In this document: piece by piece, positions 54,109-63,676 of the stretch
Layout: each line of letters opens with the position of its first letter
How positions within the stretch are numbered: position 1 is the stretch's first letter
NCBI RefSeq assembly: GCF_001043055.1
Contig: NZ_JYLF01000003.1
Span: 62,001-126,000, forward strand
Direction of reading: 5' to 3'
DNA length: 64,000 nucleotides
DNA from: Pseudomonas weihenstephanensis
GTDB lineage: Bacteria; Pseudomonadota; Gammaproteobacteria; Pseudomonadales; Pseudomonadaceae
Notes under the pieces: generated by a model
Databases searched by the model: none
Told to the model about the DNA's origin: nothing
The model's input: only the letters and a program-made list of their open reading frames with translations
Translations under genes and position numbers: made by a program

Positions 54109-55215
54109 ATGTCGCTGTCTGATTGTTCCCGTATTTCCCCTGCTGAGCTCGAAGCCCGACTGCGCTTGCATGGCTTGCCCGAGCTTGGCCCCCGGCGTTA
54201 CTCCACGCTTTTCAGTGCCTTTGGTTCGGCCAGTTCGGCGCTCAGCGCACCGGCCAGCGCGTGGCGTGCTTTGGGGCTGCCAGCGGTGTGCGCCGAGGCT
54301 CGGCGCAGCGCCGTAGTTCGCGACGGTGCAAGCGCTGCATTGCGCTGGCTTGAGGGCTGCAAGCACCATGTGCTGCTGCATGATCAGTGCAATTACCCGG
54401 CGTTATTGTCTGAACTCAACGATGCGCCGCCGCTGTTATTCGTGGCGGGCGAGCCATCTATTCTGGAAAAACCGCAGTTGGCGATGGTCGGTAGCCGACG
54501 CGCTTCACGGCCCGCTCTGGACACCGCCACGGCCTTTTCTCGCGCATTGGCGGGTGCCGGTTTTGTGATCACCAGTGGCTTGGCGTTGGGCATAGATGGC
54601 GCGGCGCATCAGGCTGCACTGGACATCGGCGGGCAAACAATTGGCGTGTTGGGCACCGGGTTGCAAAAACTTTATCCACAGCGCCATCACGCGCTGGCCG
54701 ACGCAATGATTGCCAGCGGCAGCGCAGTGGTTTCGGAGTTCCCGCTGGACGCCGGACCGCTACCGGGCAATTTCCCGCGGCGCAACCGCATCATCAGCGG
54801 TTTATCGCTCGGCGTGCTGGTGGTGGAAGCCAGTGTGGCCAGCGGCTCGCTGATCACGGCCAGGCTGGCGGCCGAACAAGGGCGTGAGGTGTACGCCATA
54901 CCCGGCTCGATCCACCACCCCGGTGCGCGGGGTTGCCATCAATTGATCCGCGATGGGGCTACGCTGGTGGAAACAGTCGAACACATTCTGGAAGGGTTAC
55001 ACGGCTGGCGATCCATGCCCTTATCGACAGGTGGAATGTTTACGCCAAGCTGTCATCTGCTCGTGCAATTGTTGCAGGCATCGCCTTACACCAGCGAAGG
55101 ACTGGCCAGTGCCAGTGGTTGGGAATTACCCGCGTTGCTGGCCGCCCTGACCGAGCTGGAACTGGAGGGCCACGTGGTGCTGGAGGCCGGGCGTTGGTTT
55201 GCTCGCGCCAGCTAA
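54109..55215 (+). CDS. dprA: DNA-processing protein DprA (Smf)
   Basis: A 368-residue protein that binds incoming single-stranded DNA and loads RecA during transformation. The N-terminal SAM-like helical domain is followed by the Rossmann core with GSRRASRPALDTA and the conserved SGLALGIDGAAHQAAL, GTGLQKLYPQRH and FPRRNRIISGLS segments, then a C-terminal winged-helix DprA domain (about 300-368). An exact DnaA box is inside the gene (54672-54680). tsaC follows 36 bases later. Confidence 0.95.
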   Translation: MSLSDCSRISPAELEARLRLHGLPELGPRRYSTLFSAFGSASSALSAPASAWRALGLPAVCAEARRSAVVRDGASAALRWLEGCKHHVLLHDQCNYPALLSELNDAPPLLFVAGEPSILEKPQLAMVGSRRASRPALDTATAFSRALAGAGFVITSGLALGIDGAAHQAALDIGGQTIGVLGTGLQKLYPQRHHALADAMIASGSAVVSEFPLDAGPLPGNFPRRNRIISGLSLGVLVVEASVASGSLITARLAAEQGREVYAIPGSIHHPGARGCHQLIRDGATLVETVEHILEGLHGWRSMPLSTGGMFTPSCHLLVQLLQASPYTSEGLASASGWELPALLAALTELELEGHVVLEAGRWFARAS

Positions 55216-55251
55216 GTACACTTGCGCACAGCACACATCTGGAGACATTCA

Positions 55252-55809
55252 ATGATCAGCACCTGGCGCGTACAGCAAGCCGCAACAGCCATTCGCGCGG
55301 GCGCGGTAATTGCCTACCCCACCGAAGCTGTTTGGGGATTGGGTTGCGACCCATGGGATGAAGAGGCCGTCGAGCGGTTGCTGGCAATCAAATCGCGGCC
55401 GGTGGAAAAAGGCCTGATTTTGGTGGCCGACAACATTCACCAATTCGACTTTTTGTTTGAAGACTTCCCGCAGGACTGGCTCGACCGCATGGCCAGCACT
55501 TGGCCGGGGCCCAACACCTGGTTGGTGCCGCACCAAGGGTTGTTGCCCGAGTGGATCACCGGCATGCACGATTCGGTGGCCTTGCGTGTGAGCGATCACC
55601 CGCTGGTGCGGGAGCTGTGCTCGCTGGTAGGGCCGATTGTGTCGACGTCTGCCAACCCGGCCGGGCTGCCGGCGGCACGCACGCGACTCAAGGTGGAGCA
55701 GTATTTCCGTGGGCAAATCGACCACGTTTTGGGTGGCAACCTGGGCGGGCGTAAAAACCCGAGCGTGATTCGTGATTTGGCGACGGGCAAAGTGGTTCGC
55801 CCGGCGTAA
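55252..55809 (+). CDS. tsaC: Threonylcarbamoyl-AMP synthase
   Basis: A 185-residue YrdC/Sua5-type enzyme that makes threonylcarbamoyl-AMP from threonine, bicarbonate and ATP for the t6A37 modification of tRNAs. The YrdC signatures [28 protein letters not shown] and [12 protein letters not shown] are intact. The ATG at 55252 has CTGGAG upstream; a TTG ten codons earlier is less likely. It is short, without the extra Sua5 domain. Confidence 0.95.
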   Translation: MISTWRVQQAATAIRAGAVIAYPTEAVWGLGCDPWDEEAVERLLAIKSRPVEKGLILVADNIHQFDFLFEDFPQDWLDRMASTWPGPNTWLVPHQGLLPEWITGMHDSVALRVSDHPLVRELCSLVGPIVSTSANPAGLPAARTRLKVEQYFRGQIDHVLGGNLGGRKNPSVIRDLATGKVVRPA

Positions 55810-55821
55810 ATCCTTACACAA

Positions 55822-55851
55822 ACGTAGGAGCGAGTAAGCTCGCTCCTACGT
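55822..55851. repeat. REP element between tsaC and qor
   Basis: A perfect 13-bp stem, ACGTAGGAGCGAG and CTCGCTCCTACGT, with a TAAG loop. GTAGGAGCGAG...CTCGCTCCTAC is one of the commonest Pseudomonas REP families. Placed between convergent genes it likely serves as a bidirectional transcript end. Confidence 0.88.
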
Positions 55852-55862
55852 GGTTTGGCACA

Positions 55863-56840
55863 TCAGGGCACCAAGATGGTCGACCCGGTGGTGCGACGGG
55901 CTGACAGTTCGGTCTGCGCCTTGGCTGCGTCTTTCAAGGCAAAGCGCTGGCTGATGTCCACGGTGATGTGGCCATTGCGGATCATGTTGAACAGCTCGTC
56001 CGCCATCGTTTGCAGGTTTTGTGGGCTGTTGGCGTAGGACGCCAGTGTCGGGCGCGTGACGTACAACGAGCCTTTCTGCGCCAAGATCCCCAAGTTCACA
56101 CCCGTCACTGCACCGGAGGCATTGCCAAAGCTGACCATCAGCCCACGCAGCGACAAGCAGTCCAATGATGTGAGCCAAGTGTCTTTGCCCACGCCGTCAT
56201 ACACCACGGGGCATTTCTTGCCGTCGGTCAGTTCCAGCACGCGTTGAGCGACATCTTCATGGCTGTAATCGATGGTTTCCCACGCGCCAAGCTTTTTGGC
56301 CAGTGCGGCTTTTTCTGGCGAGCTGACGGTCCCGATCAACTTCACACCCAGCGCCTTGGCCCATTGGCAGGCAATCGAACCGACGCCCCCGGCAGCCGCG
56401 TGGAACAGAATGGTTTCGCCACCTTTAAGTTCATAGGTCTGACGCAGCAGGTACTGCACCGTCAGGCCCTTGAGCATTACGGCTGCTGCGTGCTCAAACG
56501 AAATATCGTCGGGTAGCTTCACCACATTTGCGGCGGGCAGCACGTGCAATTCGCTGTACGCCCCCAGTGGGCCGGTGCCATAGGCCACGCGGTCGCCTAC
56601 TTTGACGTTGTGCACGTCGCTGCCGACCGCGTCGACAACGCCTGCGCCCTCGTTGCCCAGCCCGGACGGCAGTTCAGGCAGCGGGTAGAGGCCGCCACGG
56701 TAATAGGTATCGATGAAATTGAGACCGATGGCCTGGTTGCGTACCCGCACCTGTTGCGGGCCCGGCGCGGCGGGTGAGTAGTCAACAAACTCAAGCACTT
56801 CTGGGCCGCCGTGGGCCCGAAACTGAATACGTTTAGCCAT
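55863..56840 (-). CDS. qor: NADPH:quinone oxidoreductase, zeta-crystallin type
   Basis: A 325-residue medium-chain dehydrogenase of the zinc-free type. It starts MAKRIQFRAHGGPEVLEFVD; the cofactor-binding loop AAAGGVGSIACQWAKALG is near 150 and matches the NADPH-binding AAxGGVG form. It reduces quinones by one electron in the cytoplasm. GAGGA lies eight bases before the ATG; a longer frame upstream is not used. It is divergent from hemF as in PAO1 (PA0023/PA0024). Confidence 0.94.
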   Translation of the reverse strand: MAKRIQFRAHGGPEVLEFVDYSPAAPGPQQVRVRNQAIGLNFIDTYYRGGLYPLPELPSGLGNEGAGVVDAVGSDVHNVKVGDRVAYGTGPLGAYSELHVLPAANVVKLPDDISFEHAAAVMLKGLTVQYLLRQTYELKGGETILFHAAAGGVGSIACQWAKALGVKLIGTVSSPEKAALAKKLGAWETIDYSHEDVAQRVLELTDGKKCPVVYDGVGKDTWLTSLDCLSLRGLMVSFGNASGAVTGVNLGILAQKGSLYVTRPTLASYANSPQNLQTMADELFNMIRNGHITVDISQRFALKDAAKAQTELSARRTTGSTILVP

Positions 56841-56983
56841 CTGCACTGTCCTCGCTGATTTCACGAAGGCTACATCCAACGCTTAAGCGTGATCTTCGTC
56901 AACTGCGATGAGGCCGGGGGCGGTGTTATGCTAGCCGCCCTTTGCCGCCGGCCCCGCTCTGACGAAGTGCCGCGTAGCTTTGA

Positions 56984-57916
<933 letters not shown>

Positions 57917-57938
57917 CATTGCCCGAGGAGCTTGCCTG

Positions 57939-58760
57939 ATGGACCGTTACGTCGTTTTTGGTAACCCGATCGCCCATAGCAAATCGCCGGTGCTGCACCG
58001 CTTATTTGCCGAGCAAACCGGTCAGGCCATGCAGTACGACACCCTGCTCGCACCGCTGGATGATTTCACAGGCTGCGCCACCGCGTTTTTCAAAGATGGG
58101 CGTGGCGCCAATATCACGGTGCCATTCAAGGAAGAGGCCTACCGCCTGGCCACGCAACTGACCGCGCGCGCGCAGCGGGCCGGTGCGGTGAATACCTTGA
58201 GCAAGCTGGCCGATGGCAACGTGTTGGGCGACAACACCGACGGCGCAGGCTTGGTGCGCGACCTGACGGTCAACGCGGGCTTTAGCCTCAAAGGCAAACG
58301 CATTCTGATATTGGGCGCGGGTGGCGCGGTGCGGGGTGCGCTGGAGCCATTGCTGGCTGAACAACCGGCCTCGCTCATTATTGCCAACCGTACCGTCGAA
58401 AAAGCGGAAGTGCTGGCCGAGCTGTTCAGCGACCTGGGACCGGTCTCGGCCAGTGGTTATGACTGGTTGGCTGAGTCGGTGGACGTGATCATCAATGCCA
58501 CTTCGGCCAGCCTGGCAGGTGAGTTGCCGCCCATTGCCAGCAGCTTGATCGAGCCAGGCAAAACCCTGTGCTACGACATGATGTATGGCAAAGAGCCAAC
58601 ACCTTTCTGTGTGTGGGCCAGCGCGCACGGCGCGGGCACGGTCATGGACGGACTGGGCATGTTGGCAGAGCAGGCGGCAGAGGCCTTTTACCTGTGGCGT
58701 GGCGTACGCCCGGACACCGCACCTGCGTTGGCGCACTTGCGCAAATTGTTGGCCAACTAA
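57939..58760 (+). CDS. aroE: Shikimate dehydrogenase (NADP+)
   Basis: A 273-residue enzyme of the shikimate pathway, reducing 3-dehydroshikimate. The N-terminal substrate-binding signature [12 protein letters not shown] and catalytic [11 protein letters not shown] are present, and the NADP-binding motif [13 protein letters not shown] lies near 128, with the [13 protein letters not shown] loop after it. GAGGAG lies upstream of the ATG. Confidence 0.97.
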   Translation: MDRYVVFGNPIAHSKSPVLHRLFAEQTGQAMQYDTLLAPLDDFTGCATAFFKDGRGANITVPFKEEAYRLATQLTARAQRAGAVNTLSKLADGNVLGDNTDGAGLVRDLTVNAGFSLKGKRILILGAGGAVRGALEPLLAEQPASLIIANRTVEKAEVLAELFSDLGPVSASGYDWLAESVDVIINATSASLAGELPPIASSLIEPGKTLCYDMMYGKEPTPFCVWASAHGAGTVMDGLGMLAEQAAEAFYLWRGVRPDTAPALAHLRKLLAN

Positions 58761-58767
58761 ACCGGTA

Positions 58768-58785
58768 GCCGCCAGCGCAGGCGGC
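58768..58785 (+). terminator. Weak hairpin after aroE
   Basis: A 6-bp GC stem, GCCGCC and GGCGGC, with a 6-base loop followed by GTTTGCTT. It is short and may be only a partial terminator, since the next gene starts 65 bases later on the same strand. Confidence 0.4.
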
Positions 58786-58849
58786 GTTTGCTTATTACGA
58801 CGGCTATGGCGCCGGACGCAGCCTGCGGTTACGGCGGTTGGAGGTTTTT

Positions 58850-59176
58850 ATGCAGCGCATCAAGGGTTACCACGCTCACCTATATTTCGATGCCTCGACC
58901 CTCGATCAGGCACGCGCCCTGGCCGAAGAAGCGACCCAGCTATTTAACGTGCAGATGGGCCGGGTCCACCAACGCCCGGTTGGCCCGCACCCGGACTGGA
59001 GCTGCCAACTTGCGTTTGGCCCTGAACTGATCGGCGTGGTCTTACCGTGGCTGGCGCTTAATCGGCGTGGATTAGTGGTTTTTCTGCACCCCGATACTGG
59101 AAATGACCTGCTGGATCACACGGAACATGCGATCTGGATGGGGGCGATTCGGCCGCTGGATTTGTCTGTTTTTTGA
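58850..59176 (+). CDS. DOPA 4,5-dioxygenase-like small protein
   Basis: A 108-residue protein beginning MQRIKGYHAHLYFDASTLDQ. The HAHLYFD start, PHPDWSCQLAF and the VVFLHPDTGNDLLDHTEHAIW segment with conserved histidines match the bacterial DOPA 4,5-dioxygenase family, a small metal-binding fold. The bacterial substrate is not established. GGAGG lies 5 bases before the ATG; four extra codons upstream are open but lack a binding site. It follows aroE, as in many pseudomonads. Confidence 0.88.
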   Translation: MQRIKGYHAHLYFDASTLDQARALAEEATQLFNVQMGRVHQRPVGPHPDWSCQLAFGPELIGVVLPWLALNRRGLVVFLHPDTGNDLLDHTEHAIWMGAIRPLDLSVF

Positions 59177-59964
59177 ACGCGAACGCAGGCCCTGTGGCGT
59201 ATAAGTTTGAGTAGATTATTTAAATCGGGATGCGTCTGACATAAAGTTGGGCTCCTTCCTTATGGTTGTATTTCGTCGTTGAGTCTAGATTTAATAATCT
59301 TAGGTGAATGTATACGGTTATTAAATGCGCACAACATTGCCTGCTATCGATGTTACGGCTTACCCTGAATGTAATTCTGGAGGCCACTATTCACCGTCGG
59401 CCCACGTCTAAATTGTGGGCAAAGTTTCCCCCAGGCAGGTCAGATCCGGTTGCTATGTCGCTGGAGTCTAGAATTCAAAACTCTTCAAAGTTTGACTGTA
59501 TTGCTACTTTTGAAGAGTTTGTGAAACGCAACGGTTGGAGCGTTTATTCAAAAATCGAATTAAAGGCTTGAGCTGCTGCTGATCAACTGTGTGCCAACAG
59601 GTAAACAAAAAATCCAGCGCTGGTTGGTTATTCAATGGAGAGATTTGCGCACTCAACGATAGAGATGATGCGAATCCGTCGAACCCTCGTAATGGGGTGG
59701 GCGAAACGCTTGCTTCTATTCTTGGCAAGGTAATGCGATATGACGACACGATAGAAGTGCCAGGCGAGATCCCCATAAACAGGGTGGGTCAATGATTAAT
59801 ATCTGTGACGCTGGAGAGGATAGTTTCAGCGGTTATGCCTTGCTTAAGGCGTTTATTTTTAGCGAAAGGGTGGAGCGGTGTCAGTCTAATATTTGAATAG
59901 GCAGCATGTCGTAAATCAACCAAAAGGCCAGACTGCAACTCGTTGAAAAAAATCGAGGTGTTCG
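59177..59964. other. AT-rich region with short unidentified frames
   Basis: Visibly richer in A and T than the flanking core genes, with no recognised gene. It holds an 87-codon and a 68-codon plus-strand frame; only the first is listed separately. Base composition and orphan content suggest acquired or decaying sequence. No transposase, integrase or att repeat was seen at its ends. Confidence 0.55.
59308..59571 (+). CDS. Orphan reading frame of 87 residues, unconfirmed
   Basis: Begins MYTVIKCAQHCLLSMLRLTL and ends FVKRNGWSVYSKIELKA. The N-terminal part has a hydrophobic stretch and the C-terminal part looks like a soluble alpha/beta segment. A GGTGA sits directly against the ATG, too close for a good binding site; an internal ATG at codon 49 is possible. 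No family recognised. It could be a fragment of a lost gene. Confidence 0.25.
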   Translation: MYTVIKCAQHCLLSMLRLTLNVILEATIHRRPTSKLWAKFPPGRSDPVAMSLESRIQNSSKFDCIATFEEFVKRNGWSVYSKIELKA

Positions 59965-60381
59965 ATGAGTCGTTCCAAGTTTTTGTTGGCGTCTATTGTT
60001 TTTTTTATATTGGCCTGCTTTAGTTTGCACTTGGCCAGCGGTGATATATCCGAGAATCCTTCGAATGTGTTAGAGACGACGGGTGTTCCTGCGCCAGTAA
60101 TTTACGTTGCAATAATGCTAGGCGTCGGGCTTCTTGCGGTGTTGATGGCAGGTGTGGGAGTGCTGATTTCCACTCAGCTGTCAACGTCCTCCTACCGTTT
60201 AAAAATAGCGGTATTTATCATGTTTAATAGCTGGCTGGTGCTGGCTTCGTTGCTGGGTATTTTAATAATCGCTGGGTATGTGCTCGATACATTTTTCAGT
60301 GTGGTGGGCGTTGTGCTTTATGCGCTTGTTATCGGTCTTGTGTGGGTGTCGGTACCGAGACGAGTCTACATCCTCAAATAG
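59965..60381 (+). CDS. Four-helix inner-membrane protein, function unknown
   Basis: A 138-residue protein starting MSRSKFLLASIVFFILACFS with a GAGGTG binding site 4-5 bases before the ATG. Four hydrophobic segments are visible at about 6-26, 45-68, 80-104 and 108-129, and the end is RRVYILK. Its codons are richer in A and T than those of aroE or betT, suggesting acquisition. I do not recognise the family; no toxin, immunity or transporter motif is apparent. Confidence 0.65.
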   Translation: MSRSKFLLASIVFFILACFSLHLASGDISENPSNVLETTGVPAPVIYVAIMLGVGLLAVLMAGVGVLISTQLSTSSYRLKIAVFIMFNSWLVLASLLGILIIAGYVLDTFFSVVGVVLYALVIGLVWVSVPRRVYILK

Positions 60382-60772
60382 TGGCGTTGATCGTCGGATT
60401 TCTACCGGCACCTATTCCTGATTAAACGCTTCGAAATTGACTGTTTTTTGATCAGTTTCTTGGTGTGAGGATTTTTTTTGAATTTTTTTTCAACGCTGAA
60501 ATCCAGCCGCTTCTCCCAGCGCCCTCATGGCGCTGATAGCCCCTTGTGGCAACGGCTGAACGTTGATCATGGCCATGTGTCATACCATGCCATGAGCTAA
60601 CGTATTAGACGTGAAGCCGTGGGCAGCGATTAGTTCTAAAAGGCCATCCATGTTTAACTTGAATACTCGTTCAACTTAAAACGGTGGTCCGCTGCCCGCT
60701 CACAACAGGAGGCTAACCTTTGCCGAATCCGCTCTTTTTGCCCGCGTTTTATCTCTATAAGGTGCACATCCA
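60382..60772. other. betT upstream region with two inverted repeats
   Basis: No gene is seen in these 391 bases. Two inverted repeats lie upstream of betT: CATGGCCATG/CATGCCATG at 60568-60594 and TTAACTTGAA/TTCAACTTAA at 60654-60679 (one mismatch, 6-base centre). Either could be an operator. The first 100 bases after the membrane protein gene contain long T runs (60470-60495) that may help end its transcript. Confidence 0.5.
60654..60679. promoter_or_regulatory. Candidate operator upstream of betT
   Basis: Two 10-base arms, TTAACTTGAA and TTCAACTTAA, around TACTCG, with one mismatch. TetR-type repressors of choline genes (BetI) bind palindromes with TTGAA/TTCAA-like cores, but no betI gene is present in the window, so the regulator is not identified. 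Confidence 0.35.
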
Positions 60773-62776
60773 ATGAGTGTACCCATGACGTCTGAGACGT
60801 CCTCGATCCGCATGAACCCGCCCGTGTTTTACTTCGCAGCGATCTTTATTCTGATCTTTGGCGTGGTAGTGATTTGCATGCCCGTGGAGGCCGGTAAATG
60901 GCTGCTGGCTGCGCAAAACTGGGCGGCCAATACGGTCGGCTGGTATTACATGCTAGCGATGACCCTGTATCTGATCTTCGTGGTCGTCACCGCCTTGTCC
61001 GGCTACGGCAAGATCAAGCTCGGTGCCGACCACGACGAACCTGAGTTCAGTTACCTGTCCTGGGCGGGGATGCTGTTCGCCGCTGGGATCAGCATCACGC
61101 TGTTTTTCTTTTGTGTGTCCGAACCGCTGACCCACATGCTCAATCCGCCTCAAGGCCCGGCCGGTAATGCCGAGGCCGCGCGCCAGGGCATGCAGTTGCT
61201 GTTCTTGCACTGGGGTTTGCATGGCTGGGGCGTGTTTGCGTTTGTCGGCATGGCGCTGGCGTACTTCGCGTATCGCCACAACCTGCCGCTGGCGCTGCGT
61301 TCGGCGCTGTACCCGCTGATCGGTAAACGAATCAACGGCCCTATCGGCTACGCGGTAGACGGCTTCGGCATCATCGCGACCGTGTTCGGTCTGGGTGCCG
61401 ACATGGGCTTTGGGGTGTTGCACCTCAACTCCGGCCTCGACTATCTGTTCGGCATGCCGCATACCCAATGGGTGCAGGTGGGTCTGATCACGTTGATGAT
61501 GGGCGCGGCCATTCTGGTGGCCATCGCCGGGGTCGACAAAGGCGTGCGGGTGATGTCGGACATCAACATGCTGCTGGCCTGTGCGCTGCTGCTGTTTGTG
61601 TTGTTCGCAGGGCCGACCCAACATTTGCTCAACACCCTGGTGCAAAACATCGGTGACTACCTGGGCGCATTGCCGACCAAGAGTTTCGATGTGTACGCCT
61701 ACGACAAACCGAGCGACTGGCTGGGTGGCTGGACCGTGTTTTACTGGGCCTGGTGGATCGCATGGTCGCCGTTTGTAGGTTTGTTCATTGCGCGTATTTC
61801 CCGGGGCCGCACCATCCGTGAGTTCGTGTTCGGCGTGCTGCTGATCCCGCTGGGCTTTACCCTGGCGTGGATGTCGATTTTCGGTAACAGCGCCATCGAC
61901 CAAGTGCTCAACCACGGCATGGTTGCCCTCGGTCAGTCGGCCATCGACGACCCGTCGCGGACCTTGTACCTGCTGTTGGAAACTTACCCGTGGAGCAAAA
62001 CCGTGATCGCCGTGACGGTGTTCATCAGTTTTGTGTTCTTCGTCACCTCGGCCGACTCCGGCACCGTGGTGCTGTCTACCCTCTCGGCGCGAGGTAATAA
62101 CGCTGACGAAGACGGTCCGAAATGGCTGCGGGTGTTCTGGGGTGCAATGACGGCGCTGATCACCAGTGCGCTGTTATTTTCGGGCAGCATTGATGCGCTC
62201 AAGTCGGCGGTGGTGCTGACATCGTTGCCGTTCTCGCTGATTTTGTTGCTGATGATGTGGGGCCTGCACAAAGCGTTCTATCTGGAATCGCAGAAGCAAA
62301 TTGCACAGATGCATTCCTTGGCACCGGTCTCGGCCTCGCGCCGTGGGCGTGGCGGTTGGCGACAACGCCTCAGCCAAGCCGTGCACTTCCCGTCGCGTGA
62401 CGAGGTGTACCGCTTTATGGACTCCACGGTGCGCCCGGCGATTGAAGAAGTGAGCGCGGTGTTCCGTGAAAAAGGCCTGAACGTCGTCACCCAGCCGGAC
62501 CCGGCCAATGACAACGTGAGCCTGGAGATCGGTCACGGTGAAGAGCACCCGTTCATCTATCAGGTGCAGATGCGTGGCTATTTCACGCCGTCCTTCGCCC
62601 GTGGCGGGTTTGGCAAAAAAGAGCAACTGCGTAATCGTCGTTACTACCGCGCTGAAGTGCACTTGAGTGAAGGCAGCCAGGACTACGACCTGACCGGCTA
62701 TACCAAAGAGCAAATCATCAACGACATCCTCGACCAGTACGAACGCCACATGCAGTTCCTGCATCTGGTGCGCTGA
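60773..62776 (+). CDS. betT: BCCT-family choline/betaine transporter
   Basis: A 667-residue transporter with 12 expected membrane helices. The BCCT signature YWAWWIAWSPFVGLFIARIS lies near 325-344, with the aromatic betaine-box residues. The C-terminal soluble tail from about 505 onward (roughly 160 residues) is of the long type that lets BetT sense osmotic stress in P. syringae and E. coli. It probably imports choline under high osmolarity; substrate is inferred. AAGGTG lies 8 bases before the ATG. A strong terminator follows. Confidence 0.92.
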   Translation: MSVPMTSETSSIRMNPPVFYFAAIFILIFGVVVICMPVEAGKWLLAAQNWAANTVGWYYMLAMTLYLIFVVVTALSGYGKIKLGADHDEPEFSYLSWAGMLFAAGISITLFFFCVSEPLTHMLNPPQGPAGNAEAARQGMQLLFLHWGLHGWGVFAFVGMALAYFAYRHNLPLALRSALYPLIGKRINGPIGYAVDGFGIIATVFGLGADMGFGVLHLNSGLDYLFGMPHTQWVQVGLITLMMGAAILVAIAGVDKGVRVMSDINMLLACALLLFVLFAGPTQHLLNTLVQNIGDYLGALPTKSFDVYAYDKPSDWLGGWTVFYWAWWIAWSPFVGLFIARISRGRTIREFVFGVLLIPLGFTLAWMSIFGNSAIDQVLNHGMVALGQSAIDDPSRTLYLLLETYPWSKTVIAVTVFISFVFFVTSADSGTVVLSTLSARGNNADEDGPKWLRVFWGAMTALITSALLFSGSIDALKSAVVLTSLPFSLILLLMMWGLHKAFYLESQKQIAQMHSLAPVSASRRGRGGWRQRLSQAVHFPSRDEVYRFMDSTVRPAIEEVSAVFREKGLNVVTQPDPANDNVSLEIGHGEEHPFIYQVQMRGYFTPSFARGGFGKKEQLRNRRYYRAEVHLSEGSQDYDLTGYTKEQIINDILDQYERHMQFLHLVR

Positions 62777-62780
62777 TTGA

Positions 62781-62811
62781 AACAAGCCCGCCCGCAATGG
62801 GCGGGCTTGTT
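62781..62811 (+). terminator. Terminator of betT
   Basis: A perfect 13-bp stem, AACAAGCCCGCCC and GGGCGGGCTTGTT, with a GCAAT loop and TT following, starting 5 bases past the betT stop. Confidence 0.9.
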
Positions 62812-62957
62812 TTCGCAGGGGTTGTGCTGGCGGTACGCGCGGTGCGTGCGCTAAGAGCTGCTGCATCATTGACCTGCGAAGGGCCTTATCAGCCGCCGGT
62901 GCGTGAGCAGATCCGGAATTTGCCGCTGGCGTTTATGGCGTGCTGATACACCTGTCT

Positions 62958-62999
62958 CGCAGGCTGTGATCTTTAACGATCAAAAGATCGCAGCCTGCG
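62958..62999. repeat. REP-like hairpin after the HAD phosphatase gene
   Basis: Arms CGCAGGCTGTGATCTTT and AAAGATCGCAGCCTGCG pair over 17 positions with one G-U-type mismatch and an 8-base loop. The core GCAGGCTGCGATCTTT is a common Pseudomonas intergenic repeat and matches the one at 48816-48855. It lies 10 bases past the HAD stop on the minus strand. Confidence 0.82.
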
Positions 63000-63009
63000 G
63001 GGTGTTGTG

Positions 63010-63654
63010 TCACTTGAAGGCTTGGTGCAACTGCGCCAGCGTGTCGAAGTGGTATTTGGGGGCGAACGCGTTCAGCTCTTCAAAGCTGCCAAAACCATAG
63101 CCCACTGCGGCGGCATCCAGGCCGTTGTCCCGCGCCCCGATCAGGTCGTGTTTGCGGTCGCCGATCATCAAGGTTTGCGCCGGGTCCAGCCCCTGTTCGT
63201 GCATCAGATGAGCAATCAGCTCGACCTTGTTGGTGCGGGTGCCGTCCAGTTCGCTGCCGTAAATCACCTTGAAGTGCTGTGCGAAGCCAAAGTGACGGGC
63301 GATTTCACGGGCATAGACGTGCGGCTTCGAGGTGGCGATAAAGAGCTGCCGACCCTGCGCCACCAGCTCTTGCAGCAACGGCGTGACGCCCTCGAACACT
63401 TCGTTTTCATACAGCCCGGTCACCGCGAAACGCTCGCGGTAGAACCCCATCGCTTCCCACGCTTGTGCCTCGTTAAAACCATAGGTGGCCATGAACTGTT
63501 GCAGCAATGGCGGGCCGATGAAGTGTTCGAGTTGGGTCAGGTCAGGTTCGTCGATCCCCATTTTGCTCAGGCCATACTGGATCGAGCGGGTGATGCCTTC
63601 GCGCGGGTCAGTCAGGGTGCCGTCGAGGTCGAACAATACGTTTGGGTAATGCAT
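63010..63654 (-). CDS. HAD-superfamily phosphatase (phosphoglycolate phosphatase-like)
   Basis: A 214-residue HAD hydrolase of subfamily IA. The nucleophile motif is FDLDGTL (Asp9, Asp11), motif II is IATSKP near 104-109, and motif IV is MIGDRKHDLIGA near 164. The cap domain between motifs I and II has the size of Gph-like enzymes. The natural substrate is unknown. It lies next to a gamma carbonic anhydrase-like gene as in PAO1 (PA0065/PA0066). Confidence 0.9.
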   Translation of the reverse strand: MHYPNVLFDLDGTLTDPREGITRSIQYGLSKMGIDEPDLTQLEHFIGPPLLQQFMATYGFNEAQAWEAMGFYRERFAVTGLYENEVFEGVTPLLQELVAQGRQLFIATSKPHVYAREIARHFGFAQHFKVIYGSELDGTRTNKVELIAHLMHEQGLDPAQTLMIGDRKHDLIGARDNGLDAAAVGYGFGSFEELNAFAPKYHFDTLAQLHQAFK

Positions 63655-63676
63655 GCAAGGCTCCTAAAAAGTGGGC

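Noticed and set aside
59589..59795. A 68-codon frame with a GTG start in the AT-rich region
   Set aside because: No ribosome binding site and no recognised family; probably chance or a gene fragment.
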